Origin: Brassica napus
Lineage: Eukaryota; Streptophyta; Magnoliopsida; Brassicales; Brassicaceae
DNA: 64,000 bases
NCBI RefSeq assembly: GCF_020379485.1
Contig: NC_063448.1
Span: forward strand, 5,975,726 to 6,039,725
Direction of reading: 5' to 3'
The translations under genes were made by a program, and so were the position numbers. Of the stretch, positions 1 through 12,489 are shown one piece after another. The notes under the pieces are model-generated. The model did not search any database, was not told where the DNA came from, and worked only from the letters and a program-made list of their open reading frames with translations. Position 1 is the first letter of the stretch. Every line of letters begins with the position of its first letter.

Positions 1-2822
1 CACGTCTCTCTCCTATCATCTCGCAACTTTGCGTTTGCGAGATTGCTTGCTCAAATCATTCATTTGAGAGCACATTTTCCAGACTTTCCTTTAAAGACTA
101 TACGTCTTGATAATGCTGGTGAGTTCACGTCCCAAGCGTTTAATGATTACTGTATGTCCATGGAGGTAAGTGTGGAACACTCTGTGGCACATGTACATAC
201 ACAGAACGGCTTGGCCGAATCATTCATAAAACGAATTCAACTAATAGCTAGACCATTGCTTATGAGGTCAAAGCTTCCGGTCTCAGCTTGGGGACACGCG
301 GTCTTGCACGCGGCCGAACTGATTCGTATAAGACCGTCTAGTGAACATAGATATTCCCCATCACAATTGTTTACGGGTCATGAGCCAGACATATCCCATC
401 TTAAGACATTTGGCTGTGCCGTCTATGTGCCAATTGCACCACCACAGAAAACAAAGATGGGACCTCAAAGGAGGATGGAGATATATGTTGGATATGATTC
501 CCCCACGATTATAAAATACCTTGAGCCAACTACGGGTGATTTATTTAAGGCCAGGTATGTGAATTGTCACTTTGATGAATCCGAACATCCAACATTAGGG
601 GGAGATAACAATAAGCTGGTAAAAAAGATTACATGGAATCAAACGTCCTTATCTTGACAATATCCTCGGACTCAGGAATGTGATTTAGAAGTCCAAAAGA
701 TTATACATTTACAAAAGCTAGCTAATCAATTGCCAGATTCCTTTGCTGGCCCGAAAAGAGTGACTAAGTCTTATATACCAGCTACTAATGCACCAATAAG
801 AATTGATGTTCAAGAGGGACACAATCAAGTTGCTACAGAGTCTAGACAACGTTTGAAACGTGGTAGACCAATAGGTTCCAAAGATAAGAACCCTCGAAAA
901 ACTAAGAAAAGTGCAGATAATGAAACCGAGGTTGTTAAAACCCTAGACACGACCGCAGCCGTTCCTAAATCTCGGGACTTAGCCGCAGCCGATGCCAAAA
1001 CCCTAATAGCGATCGCGGCCGATCATGAATGCTTAGATGCGGCCGGCCCTGATGTATCTAATACTGATTCTTGGGACGCCAAGATTCAAGGTACTGAAGG
1101 TCCTGATAATAATGAGATCTCAATAAACTATGTCTTGTCTGGGATACAATGGAACAGAAAGAATGTCGACATTGATGATATATTTGCATACAAGGTAGCA
1201 CTTGAACTTATGGATTTGAATGAGGATCATGAACCCACGTCTATTTATGAGTGCACTCAACGATCAGATTGGATCAAATGGAAAGAAGCTATAAACGTGG
1301 AGTTAAACTCTTTAAAGAAGAGTGATGTCTTTGGACCAATAGTCCGGACACCATATGATGTTAAACCAGTCGGCTATAAGTGGGTCTTTGTGAGGAAAAA
1401 AATGAACACGGCAAGGTCGTGAGATATAAAGCACGGCTTGTTGCACAAGGATTCTCACAGAGACCAGGAATAGATTATGAGGAGACATTCTCCCCTGTGG
1501 TGGATGCTACTACTTTTAGATTCCTGATAAGTCTGGCTATAAGAGAGAAATTAGACTTGCGGTTAATGGATGTTGTAACTGCATACTTATATGGGCCACT
1601 GGATAATGAGATTTATATGAAAGTACCAGAGGGTATAGAGTTGAAAGACAAATCGAGTACTCGAGAACAACACTGTATAAAGTTGAATAAGTCACTTTAT
1701 GGATTGAAACAATCAGGCCGAATGTGGTACAATAGGTTACGTGAGTACCTAGAGAGAGAAGGATACAAGAATGATCCAATCAGTCCTTGTATCTTTATAA
1801 AGAAATTCGGTCAGGGCTTTGTGATTATAGCAGTGTATGTTGATGATTTAAATATCCTAGGAACCTCTGGAGAGATTTCTCAAACAGTTGAATATCTTAA
1901 GAAAGAATTCAAGATGAAAGATCTTAAAAAAACAAAGTTTTGTTTGGGATTACAATTTGAGTACATAAGAGATGGAATCCTTGTGCATCAAATGACATAT
2001 ACAGAAAAGTACTCAAGAGATTCAACATGGCAGAGTCTCACCCATTATCTAGCCCCATGGTCATGAGGTCCCTCGGCCTGGACACTGACCCGTTCCGTCC
2101 TAAGATGGACGACGAAGATGTCCTAGGTACCGAAGTGCCATAGGAGCTTTGATGTTTCTGGCTAGTCATACACGACCAGACATATGTTTTGCCGTGAACC
2201 TATTGTCTAGGTTTAGCTCATGTCCGACCCAAAGGCACTGGAATGGGATTAAACATATTCTTCGTTACCTGTAAGGAATGAAAGACTTGAGTCTATTTTA
2301 TACTAACCAAAACAAAGAAGGTTTAGTTGGTTTTGCTGATGCAGGTTATCTTTCGGATCCACACAATGCTCGATCACAGACATGCTATGTGTTTACACAT
2401 GGTGGAACAGCTATATCATGGCGTTCCATGAAACAGACGATCGCGGCCACATCTTCAAACCATTCGGAGATCTTGGCAATACATGAGGCCAGCCGCGAGT
2501 GTGTTTTGTTGAAGTCCATGACCAACATGTTCGAGTTGATTGTGGAATGTCTGAAGGCAAGGACGCACCAACCGTGATGTATGAGGACAATGCAGCTTGC
2601 ATTGCTCAGCTTAAGGATGACTACATCAAAGGAGACCATATGAATCACATACTGCCTAAGTTCTTCTTCACGCACGAGCTTCAGAAAGCCGGCGAGGTCC
2701 AAGTCGTCCAAGTGCGTTCCAGTGATAACTCAGCCGACCTGTTCACCAAATCACTTCCGACCTGCACGTTCAGAAAGCTCACGCATCAGATTGGGATGCG
2801 TAGATTGAAAGACCTTCAGTGA
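1..2822 (+). pseudogene. copia pol remnant: integrase, reverse transcriptase, RNase H
   Basis: The integrase core is open from base 1 and includes TIRLDNAGEFTS near base 100. A TGA at 655-657 interrupts it where the sister element reads tryptophan (SLSW). The frame then continues to 1422. A 1-nt shift in an A run near 1397-1403 moves the RT into another frame (1380-2066), which holds the YVDD active-site motif (VYVDDLNILG, near 1840). A further shift near 2040 precedes the end of RT and the RNase H region (2278-2577, 2499-2822; ATSSNHSEILAIHEAS and a conserved SADLFTKSLPTCTFRKL tail). At least three independent lesions make this a pol pseudogene that cannot give one polyprotein. The coding match itself is unambiguous. 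Confidence 0.92.
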
Positions 2823-2967
2823 TGTTCAGAACAGAGGAAGTAATACGTGTTGTACTCTTTTTCATTCACCATGGTTTTGTCCCATTCGGTTTTCCTGGTA
2901 AGGTTTTAATGAGGCAACATCTAAACCGTATTACAAACTCTGTATGGTTATGACATCCAAGGGGGAG

Positions 2968-3189
2968 TTTATAAATCATATAGTGGATGTCCATAATCGG
3001 TCCGGTCCATAACCGGCCCAATGCTAGAGAGAGAGTCGCCAAACCCTAGTTTTCTTTTATCTCTTGGTTTATGATTTGTAATCTTTCCATATTTGTATTT
3101 CTTTTCTTTAGTCTTTTCATTTATTCTATGACGGTGTAACTCCCTATATATAAAAGACTATACAGATTATATTCTCTTGTTTCACAACA
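2968..3189 (+). repeat. 3' LTR of copia-1
   Basis: It begins directly after the polypurine tract with TTTATAAAT (the sister element has TGTTATAAAT) and ends in TTTCACAACA, the same end as the sister LTR. At 222 bp it is shorter than the 344-360 bp LTRs of copia-2. It holds a TATATATAAAAGA stretch near 3144, a possible TATA box. The lost TG start is a point of decay. Confidence 0.75.
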
Positions 3190-4704
3190 TTGTCAACAAT
3201 ATTATCTTATTTATGGACGGGCGAAAAATGCTTAATTCAGGGGTTGTTTATAAAAAAGATAAGCAAATAACACCGAAACTGGTATAGAAGAATCTGTATA
3301 GGTGATCAGATATCACCAGGCAAGAAACACGTTAATATGTGCCCAACATATTCTGCCGAAGATCTTTTTGAAACTATTTATTATTTAAACTTGGAAAAGC
3401 TGGCTTTAACTGATTCTTACCATATTCAGAACATATTATTGTTTATGTTCTGAACTTGCGAATATGTGAGCACATGAGCTAATCAGGCAAACTATTCTGT
3501 CTCTCCTCAACTTTCAAGGATTTTCCAAAAGAACACATCATCATTAAGAATAACATACTGAAAAGATGATATTTAATAGCAGGATTTACAAATACTAGCA
3601 ATTGATCATTCCTTTCATTGTCAATTTTTTGAAAGTAATTTAAAAGCTACTATTTTGACCAAGGTCACGATTTTCAGCTATTGTTATTTTTATGTTGGTC
3701 ATTAGACTCATTACAGATGGCAGATGCTTAGTTTTACGGTTGGCCAATATATATACTTTTTAAATGGACTTGATTTTCTACAAATTTGTTAGTTTCAATT
3801 TGACCTACATTTTTATCATAAAGATTAATTATATGTTTGAAAATAAAGATTCATAATAATTGTTTATAAATTCTGTGCGTTAGATGAAATCTGTACCCCA
3901 CTCAAAAAACAGACATCACCGATCAGCTATAGCTGGATTTCATGTGGAGTAGCTTGCAATGAAGTTTCCATGTCTTGGATTAGATACTAAAAGTCATGAA
4001 TGTTTTACTTCTAAAGGTGAGGGGTTGCTAAAAACATATTAGAAGATTTGATCAATCATATATTCTCGTCTGTGTTAGCAAAAAAAATATATATATATAT
4101 TCTCGTCTTGGTAAGTGTATGTATATAAGTCTTGGTCATTGTATGTATATACATACAAAAAACTTCGAAGCGTATACACAAAAACTAGAAAGTAAAAACC
4201 ATGGAAAATTGTATAATTGTTTATCGGAATTAAGAACACTATAAAACACTAAACATTCGGAAACTATTATCATTCATTTAATAGTATTGAAATAGATCAT
4301 AGTTACGAGTCAAATTTTCATAGAAATCCCAAGTTTCCGCGTCGCGCATTGCGCTTCGAGTAGTTATCCAAAAGACATTTGCTTGAAGCTCACATTACAT
4401 AGACATTTCAACGTTATAAAATTAATTAAAAGTTTATTACAATAACATAAAAATTTCAATTCTGTTGAAATAATAGATTTTCCGCTTCACAGTGACGCTC
4501 AAGAAAATAAATGTCGTCAATGAAACATGAACTTGTTATATACATATATTTGTAGTAATTGAATTCATTTATAGGATATTCTATTGCAATTTCTTAATCT
4601 TCTAACGTTACAACGCAAAATCTCGATAGGGTTTTCGCATCTTAGAAATGATTTGCATTTTCTCTAAAATATTGTTAAATTATTTTGATACAGTTCACCA
4701 AACG
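3190..4704. other. AT-rich spacer, no gene seen
   Basis: About 1.5 kb with stops in all frames and no long ORF, splice pattern or tRNA. It holds short AT runs (around 4087-4100). I see nothing I can assign. Confidence 0.6.
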
Positions 4705-4712
4705 TTCTAACT

Positions 4713-5476
4713 TAGGCCTGAACATTCGGAATCCCAATCGGGTTTCGGTTTTGTTCAATCGGATCTCGACTTTTTGGGTTTATCAAAATCAACCCCATTC
4801 GGGTTATATGAAAGTTTGGTTCGGAACCGGTTCGGGTTCTCTTGGGTTCAAAGATCCAGTACAACCCGATGTACTTTCGGGTTCGGATCCCAATCGGTTC
4901 TTTGGTTTAAAAGTACGTAATTTGTATCTACTTTGTAACCAATACAATCTGTTCTTCGGTTTTAAAATACCTGATTTATATCTATTTTTTAACCAAAACA
5001 TAAATAAAATTGATTTAAAAATAAAAAAGGAACATCAAACGCGATCATTCAAAATCAAACGAAAGGTAAAAAACATCAACATTAATAGTTATTGATAGAA
5101 AGAAAACTGAATAAAAGAAAGTAGAAAATCAAAACAAGTTCTCGTAAAATGAGAAACATTATTCAATGAAAAAAAAAAACCAAAATCTAAAAACTTCAAG
5201 CTTCAACCGCCAACTTCAACCATCAACATTAATGTAATATATAATTATTTTAGATGTTCAATAATATCTTAGTGTATTTTGGATACATATTAGAAATCAA
5301 GATCATGTTTGGTACAAACTATTTTTTGGGATTTTGAATCTTTCGGGTTCTATCGGGTGTCCATTTAGGTTCGGGTTCGGTTCGGATAATACTCATAACC
5401 CAAAATACCATAAAACAAGATTCAATAGGTATTTACATCGGGTTTGGATCGAGTTCGATATATTTGCCCAGCCCTA
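4713..5476. mobile_element. Non-autonomous hAT-type element with TTCGGG-rich interior
   Basis: The ends are imperfect inverted repeats: TAGGCCTGAACA on the left, and TAGGGCTGGGCA when the right end is reverse-complemented (9 of 12 match). It is flanked by a perfect 8-bp duplication, TTCTAACT at 4705-4712 and 5477-5484. An 8-bp TSD is the hAT hallmark. The interior is AT-rich and carries many degenerate CGGGTTCGGTTC-like motifs on both strands. The 136-aa frame at 4685-5095 crosses the element end and is only translation of these repeats. There is no transposase, so it must be moved in trans. Confidence 0.8.
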
Positions 5477-6584
5477 TTCTAACTAATGAGCCATATCAAT
5501 CTAGTTGATACAGTAATTGAAAATATGCTCAATCTATACTATTAAAAGAGAAGTTATGACTTATTTCATGTGTGATATTTTAATTAGACCATCCCTAGAA
5601 AGTTGCTTACATTATTTTTTTTGTATTTTCATAACAATATCCTAACAAGATATTTAATTATCTTTTTATCCCATCAAAATATTATTAATAATGGATAATT
5701 CCGAAAATATATTTATTCCATCAATATATAATTATAGTTGCATATAACCATTTATAATCTACTTAATAATAATAACATTTAATTATTCTAGAGTTAATAC
5801 ATGCATATGATCTAATTAATAATAATAACAATTAACATTTATTATGCAAATAAAATAATGTTAGAATTTCACCATGCAAATAATAAAATCAAATCAAATA
5901 TTAAAATCCTAACACTATTGTATTTTCATAATAAGTGTTATTATTATTAATTATGTTATACATTATACATGTATCAATATTTATATAGATGTTGTGTTAA
6001 CAAACATGTATTGGTAAATATATAATATTTTGAATATATAAATACTGTAGTGATGAATTTTTCGTGCGTGATTTTTTTATTTAGGTCATTCTTTAAAATT
6101 TTATCAAATTTTACATGATTAATTATAATATTTATATTTTTAATCGAATAACAATAAATATTTTTTAAGAAAATTCTAAAAAATCTTTTTAAAATATTTT
6201 CGGAATCAATTTAAATTTTATATCCAAAAGTAATTAATTTTAATTTTAGTTATCATAAACTATAATTAGAAATTAAAATTCATTTTAGTTTTGATTTATA
6301 TATGAAAATTTAAAATTATATAAAATATTATAATTATATATTCACTGATAATAACAATCTAAACTGATTAAATTTCAAAAATAAAATTTACAAAGATTTT
6401 GTTAGAAATATTTATTTCTACTTCAAATTAAAAGAAGATATTTTATCCAACTTAGTGTATTTCTCAAATATGATATTTACTACAAACATATTTTGAAGTA
6501 CAATGTATTATAGTTTTTCTTTAAAAGAAATTATTTACAGTATCTCAAAAAATATATTTTCTACTATCACTACAAGAAAACACA

Positions 6585-6905
6585 GTTTTAGCAAGGAAAT
6601 TTAACGAGGAAAACTAATCCTCGTGAAATTACGTTGACTTAACGATGAAATTGCGAGGAAATAAAGTTTCCTCGTAACGGCCTTGTAAAATACCGAGTAA
6701 AGCGATTCCTCGTAAAATCGTCGTAAGTTGACGTGGTTATTCCGAGAAAAATGTGTTTCGTCGCAAATTCGTCGTAAGATTAGCATGATTTTTACGAGGA
6801 AATAACTTACGAGGAAAGAACGAGAAATCCACCAACTTAACACGTTTTTTTTGCAACCAACCTAATATTTCGTCGTAAATTCCTAGCAAAATTCAACTAC
6901 CAGAT
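6585..6905. repeat. Left subterminal repeat zone of CACTA-1
   Basis: Repeated variants of ACGAGGAAA, CCTCGT and CGTCGTAA occur in both orientations every 15-40 bp. In En/Spm such motifs are binding sites for the TnpA-class protein. Binding here is inferred from arrangement only. Confidence 0.7.
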
Positions 6906-6932
6906 TCGAAAATTTTCTATAAATATGGAGGT

Positions 6933-9006
6933 TTGAGCATAATTTTAAGCACACCAACAAGAAAAAAAAACGTGAAAAAAATGTCGGGCTTGGGAAATAT
7001 TTTCGAGTTGCGGAGGTGGATGTATATGCATAGAGATGCTAACGGGAGAGTGACGAAAGAATATCTTGCTGGGTTGGAGCGTTTTATGCATCAAGCAGAT
7101 TCTACACCGCTCGCCCAAGAAAGCGGTAAAATATTCTGTCCTTGTAGGAAATGTAACAATTCAAAGTTGGCAAATCGTGAAAATGTTTGGAAGCATTTAG
7201 TAAATAGAGGTTTCACGCCAAATTATTATATCTGGTTTCAACATGGAGAAGGTTATAGTTATGATCAGAATGAAGCTAGTAGTAGTAATAGCAACTTTCA
7301 AGAAGAACCGGTTGATCATCAATTGCATAATGCACATAGTTACCATCAGGAGGATCAGCCGATGGTAGATTATGATAGGGTTCATGATATGGTAACTGAT
7401 GCATTCGTAGCTCATGATGATGAAGATGAAGAACCTAACATAGATTCAAAAAAGTTTTATGAAATGTTAGATGCGGCAAATCAACCACTTTACAGTGGTT
7501 GTAGAGAAGGTCTCTCTAAATTGTCATTGGCTGCTAGAATGATGAATATTAAAATTGATCACAATCTACCTGAAAGTTGCATGAACGAATGGGCAGATTT
7601 ATTTAAAGAGTATTTACCGGAAGATAATGAGTCTGCTGATTCTTATTATGAGATTCAGAAACTGGTTTATAGTCTTGGGTTGCCTTCGGAGATGATAGAT
7701 GTTTGCATCGACAACTGCATGATCTACTGGGGAGATGATGAGAAGTTGGAAGAATGTCGATTCTGCAAGAAACCACGATTCAAGCCGCAAGGAAGGGGAC
7801 GTAATAGGGTACCGTACCAAAGGATGTGGTACCTACCAATTACAGATAGATTGAAAAGATTGTACCAATCGGAGCAGACTGCTAGAAAGATGAGGTGGCA
7901 TGCCGAGCATACTCAGACGGATGGTGAGATGACTCATCCATCAGATGCAAGAGCCTGGAAACATTTTAACAAAGTACATCCGAATTTCGCTAGCAATAGC
8001 CGGAATGTGTACCTCGGATTATGCACATATGGATTTAGTCCATTTGGAATGTGAGGGAGACAATATTCATTGTGGCCAGTCTTTCTTACGCCATACAACC
8101 TGCCACCGGAGATGTGCATGCAACGGGAGTTTTTATTCTTGACCATATTAATACCCGGTCCGAAGCATCCAAAAAGGTCACTTGATGTTTTCCTACAACC
8201 ACAAGTGACGTAGACAAAAGAAAAGATCAACACTTTGTTAAGTGGTTGAAGAATCAGGTATTAATCAAATACTTTTAAAATTTTCATACATGAATGATTT
8301 GTATTTCAACGTTCTTTTTATTTTTAAATAGGTTGATTATGACGACGATGCAGATTATCCTAAGTGGTTACACGAAATAATTCAATCTCCACTTGTAAAG
8401 GTCACCACATCACAGATGTATTTCACACGAGGCTATACTTTTCACACATATGAGTATGGTAAACAGCGGGCAACCAGTAACTATGGAATTTGTGTGAAAG
8501 GAGAAACAGATTTCTACGGAATCTTGACGGAGATTATTGAAGTCGAATTCCCAGGGATATTGAAGCTAAAATGCGTCCTCTTCAAGTGTGAATGGTTCGA
8601 CCCCGTCGTCAATAGAGGTGTTCGGTTGAACAAATTCGGTGTAGTAGATGTCAACGGTGGCCGGAGGTACAACAAATTCGAGCCCTTCATCTTAGCTTCA
8701 CAAGCAGACCAAGTTAGCTTCCTTCCATACCCTCGGATGAGAGAGTCGGGTATAAATTGGTTAGCCGTGATCAAAGTTACACCTCGAGGACGAATCATCA
8801 TAGGAGAAGAACCACCATTGCAAGAAGAACAAATAAATGAAGTTCATGAACCTGAACAAGAAATTTATGACATCCTTCTCATTGATCCGCATAATCACGA
8901 GTATGAAGATCTTACCGAAGATCCCACGGAGGAAGCTGTTGAAGACGAGTTTCATGAAAATGATGATGTTTCAAGTGATGACGAGAATGTCGATGAATCC
9001 GATTAA
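6933..9006 (+). pseudogene. TNP2-like CACTA transposase, internally deleted
   Basis: The frame 6933-8054 most likely starts at the Met at 6981 (MSGLGNIF). It contains a transposase-associated N-terminal domain with its Cys motif (FCPCRKCNN), an acidic linker and the first part of the TNP2 domain (CRFCKKPRF; TQTDGEMTHPSDA; ending SPFGM). After a stop at 8052-8054, a short stretch (8060-8205) still encodes the next TNP2 segment (NLPPEMCMQREF-like) in another frame. Then most of the catalytic core is gone, because the sequence jumps to the last part (HFVKWLKNQ), a small intron and an exon with the C-terminal DUF4216-type region and an acidic tail (8416-9006). A full TNP2 is about 1,000-1,100 aa, so several hundred residues are missing and it cannot be a working transposase. 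Confidence 0.88.
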
Positions 9007-9330
9007 TGTATTTGATATTTGTATGAGTTTGATTTATTATATATAATTAAAGATAATGGGAGTTTATTTATAAATAAGATATCGACATTAATTATAAGTA
9101 AAGGAATTGTGTTTTTATAATTTTCGGTTTGGATTAGAATGAATTGCTTGAGGTTAAAGGATAGAAGTGTTTGATATATGAAGTAGAAGACAAAGAAGAT
9201 GTGGTTTGGGGTTTGGGGTTTCGTTTTAGGGGTTTAGAGACAGTCGTCGTACTTTCCACGTTACCTCACGAGAATTTTACGACGATTTATAATACATTAC
9301 CTCGCATATTCCACGGTAACAGTAAACATC

Positions 9331-9545
9331 GTAATAGCCTCGTGAACTTACGTGGAATAAGAGACGCTTTATAATTAAAAAAGCGGACCTCGCTTATTCC
9401 ACGTAAGATCAAAACGTCGTAATAGCCTCGTGAACTTACGTGGAATAAGAGACGCTTTATAATTAAAAAAGCGGACCTCGCTTATTCCACGTAAGATCAA
9501 AACGTCGTAAGAGCCTCGTGAACTTACGTGGAATGAGCGAGGTCT
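9331..9545. repeat. 88-bp tandem repeat with internal inverted arms (CACTA-1)
   Basis: The unit beginning GTAATAGCCTCGTGAAC starts at 9331, 9419 and 9507, an exact 88-bp period; the third copy is partial and diverged. Each full unit holds CTTACGTGGAATAAG and, about 30 bp on, its complement CTTATTCCACGTAAG, so each can form a 15-bp stem. The motif vocabulary is that of the element's subterminal zones, though it sits between the two genes. Confidence 0.85.
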
Positions 9546-10059
9546 GCTTTTTTATTTTACTCTTCGTCGTTAATTCGTCGGTAAATATAAACCCTAAACT
9601 AAAATGAAACCCAAATCCCTAAACCCCAAATGTGCAAACCCTAAAACTCCCCATCCTACTTCATATAAACTAAAAAAAATTATTTTCTATTTTATATAAA
9701 CTTAAAAAAAAAAGAGAAGAAAGATATTGGAAACACATATGACGAGATACGTAAGTGTAGCCCACATAAATCTACATCATTTGTATTCAAATATCTTCTT
9801 CTCTTTTTTTTTTTGTTTTTAAACCTTTCATATTTGATTTGTAGAGTGTGTTTGATTTGTTGTGTGATATGTCAAATTCAAAATTTGTAAAATAGTTTTT
9901 CAACGTATTAACCTTTCAAATTCAAAAAAATATATATATTGAAGTTAAAGGGTTAGAAATATATGAAGTATAAGATAAGAAATATAAGAAAGATAGGGTT
10001 TGAGGTTTGGAGATAAGAAAGATAGGGTTTGAGGTTTGGGGTTTAAGATTTTAGGGGTT

Positions 10060-10345
10060 AGCAAAAAAAAACCTCGCTATTTGCACGTAATGTCGATGAT
10101 AAAAACAAAAATCGTCGCAAGAATGACGTAAAATAAAACACGGGCCTCTGTATTTCCTCGCAAAAAAAACACGAGCCTCTGTATTTCCTCGTTAATTTGC
10201 GTGGGCCTTGCGACGAAACGAAAGACGGGCCTCTGTCTTTCCTCGTCATTTTGCGACGAATCTTCGACGAAACCTAATCCTATATATAGGCGAAACCGCA
10301 GCCCTCTTCATTTCCTCTCTATTTCCTCTCTACAGCCTCTCTATT
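10060..10345 (+). promoter_or_regulatory. Repeat-rich promoter region of the second CACTA-1 gene
   Basis: Blocks of GGGCCTCTGTATTTCCTCG recur at about 10142, 10172 and 10230 with CGACGAA motifs between them. A TATATATAGG at 10282-10291 lies 65 bp upstream of the ATG and is a good TATA box. Below it is a leader with three repeats of CTCTCTATTTCCTCTC (10312-10353). The promoter role is inferred from position. Confidence 0.55.
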
Positions 10346-10355
10346 TCCTCTCGCC

Positions 10356-11564
10356 ATGGTAAGTCTCTCATTCCTCTCTAAGTAGTTTAGGGAATTTAGA
10401 TTAGGTGGTTAGTTTAGGGAATTTAGTTTAGGAAATTAGTTTAGAAAATTTAGGTTTCGTAATTTTATTAATTACGTAGTTAATACTGTTCATAATTTTT
10501 TTTTTTACTCTTGATTTTAATTTAGAAATTTAAATTTTGCAGACTATTCGCAAGCACCAGCGTACTGCTCACTACTCGCAGATGTTCGGTCAACCGGGTA
10601 GTCGGTTAGACCCGCCTTCACTTCCCGGTTCTTCTTCAGCTCCCGGTTCTTCGGGTCAGCAGGAGACCGTCCCCGAGACTCAATCTTCTCAGAGAGTCTC
10701 GCCTTCTTCTACGGCATCGCCATCAGTTCCTCATGTGCCTCCTCCGATAGCTCCTCCTCCGATGCCAGCTCCTCATGTGCCTCCTCAGATGCCCGCCAAT
10801 CAGGTTCATGCTGATTTGATGGTGCCACCGAGTTGTCCTTACTCTCAGTACACTGTTGAGTACATTCTCGGTTTGCCAGGCAGAGAAGGCTTACCGATCA
10901 TAGACCCCGACCGACCTGACGGAACTCTCTGGTATGTATGTTACATTAATTTTTTAAAATTCATTTGTGACTTTAATAAATATTTAAAACTTTAAATTTG
11001 TTTTTTTTTCCAGGTTTGGGGTTGATAACTGCCTTGCAACAGAAGTAACCGAGACGATTAAAGGTTACTTCTCCATGCCACATCCCAACTGGAAATCCAC
11101 TCCGATCTACATCAGAAGGACGTGGTTCAAGATTCACGCTGTAAGTTTTTACAATTTATTCCTGATTTATATTTTTTAAAATTTTATTTTTCTAAACTAA
11201 TTATTAATATTTTTTTTTTTTGCAGCAAAAATGTAATTGGTCCATGGGGGTCAATGAGAAGGTGCGGAAAGAGTTTATCGACAAGGCGAAGAAACGTTTG
11301 TTGACACGGTCTCCAACTGGAAGGGTGACTGGATCGTGAAGGGCTATGAGTGGGGCAAACCCGCAACCATCACCACAGACGTGTGGGATGGCCTCATCCG
11401 TTATTGGAGGGATCCTGATGCCATGAGAGTCGCCCAGTCTTGCTCCGCCTCCCGTAACTCGGTAGATGAGCACGGCCACAGGGCGATGCAACATTGTACG
11501 GGCCAAAAGCCACACGCCCGCGTCCGTTTGGAAATGGTACGTAATTTAAATATTTAACTTTTTA

Positions 11565-11616
<52 letters not shown>

Positions 11617-12226
11617 AAAACTTTCTTAACTGTTTTTAGGCCAAGGAGTTGGGATGTTTACCGACTCTTATGGAACTTTTCGATCGGACCCACAAGAACA
11701 AGGCGGGCGAATTTGTAGATGAGAAGTCTGAGAAGATCTACAACGATGTGGCAGCTCGTATTGACGAGCGTGAGACCCAGCTGGCGCAGGAGTCCGCCGA
11801 CGGATCACCCGTCGTCTTATCCACAATAGAAGTGGATAGAATTTACGAGGAGATAAATTTTATATAAATTTTTTATTAATTCCATTTTACTTTAAAATTT
11901 AAATTTTAATATATATTTTATTGTTTTTTAAGGTCGCTCCTAGGAAAAAGGGACGTGTGTTGGGGATTGGTTCCGTCAACGATGTTCCGAGAGAGACTTC
12001 CTCTTATGGCCAGAGACGGGATGATGAAGTCTCTGAGCTGCGCGACGTGTTGGAGACGACACAACATCAGCTGTCGTCGACACAAAACGAGTTGGCCTCG
12101 ACAAAAACGTCGTTCACAGCTCGTATGAGTGGTCTCGAGAACTTCTTGGACGTCATAGCGGCCACAAATCCGGAATGGGAGGCCATGTTCAGGACCATGA
12201 AACAACAAAACCCCATTCCAGGCTAG
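10356..12226 (+). pseudogene. TnpA-like gene (Transposase_24 / Ptta-En-Spm family), broken
   Basis: The start codon at 10356-10358 is followed directly by GTAAGT, so exon 1 codes only for Met. Exon 2 (10543-10931) gives [16 protein letters not shown] and a Pro/Ser-rich stretch. Exon 3 is 11014-11140, exon 4 is 11226-11536 and exon 5 starts at 11640; all have clean GT..AG borders. Within exon 4 the frame shifts by one base near 11285-11300, since the upstream frame ends at a TGA near 11336 while the family sequence (DTVSNWKGDWIVKGYE) continues in another frame. Exon 5 ends in GAGGAG followed by AT instead of the expected GT donor. Exon 6 (from about 11933) encodes a C-terminal coiled-coil-like stretch ([20 protein letters not shown]) and stops at 12224-12226; homologous-looking coding continues past the stop to 12300. 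The family binds subterminal repeats; this copy is disabled. Confidence 0.82.
11571..11613. repeat. (AT)n microsatellite
   Basis: About 21 AT units in an intron of the TnpA-like pseudogene. Confidence 0.95.
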
Positions 12227-12489
12227 GCATCCGTGCAAGTCAACGAGGCAGATCTCTCGAGAAGGAGCGAGGAATTCTACGACGCGGCAATGCAGCATTA
12301 GTTTTTTTTTTTGTTATTGTATTTTAAAATTCAAAACTTATTTATATATTATATAATTTCATTTTGATTCGGCCAAAAAAAATTTTTCTATTCGATTTAA
12401 TTTCAATTAAAATTTTATTAATAAATTAAATAAATATAATTTTTATTTTATTTTTATTTATAAATTCAGTAAATAGAAAACAAAGTAAT

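Larger units (their letters stand above)
1..3189 (+). mobile_element. Ty1/copia LTR retrotransposon, 5' part outside window (copia-1)
   Basis: The window opens inside an integrase reading frame. It then runs through reverse transcriptase and RNase H in the order INT-RT-RH, which defines Ty1/copia elements. The coding part ends at 2822. A polypurine tract (AAGGGGGAG, 2959-2967) follows, then a short 3' LTR ending in TTTCACAACA. The same RNase H C-terminus and LTR ends occur in the minus-strand element at 13335-19632, so both belong to one family. The 5' LTR and gag lie outside the window, so no TSD can be scored. Several frame breaks make it non-autonomous. Confidence 0.93.

Noticed and set aside
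4685..5095. 136-codon ORF
   Set aside because: It crosses the end of the hAT-type element and translates degenerate TTCGGG repeats; no domain.
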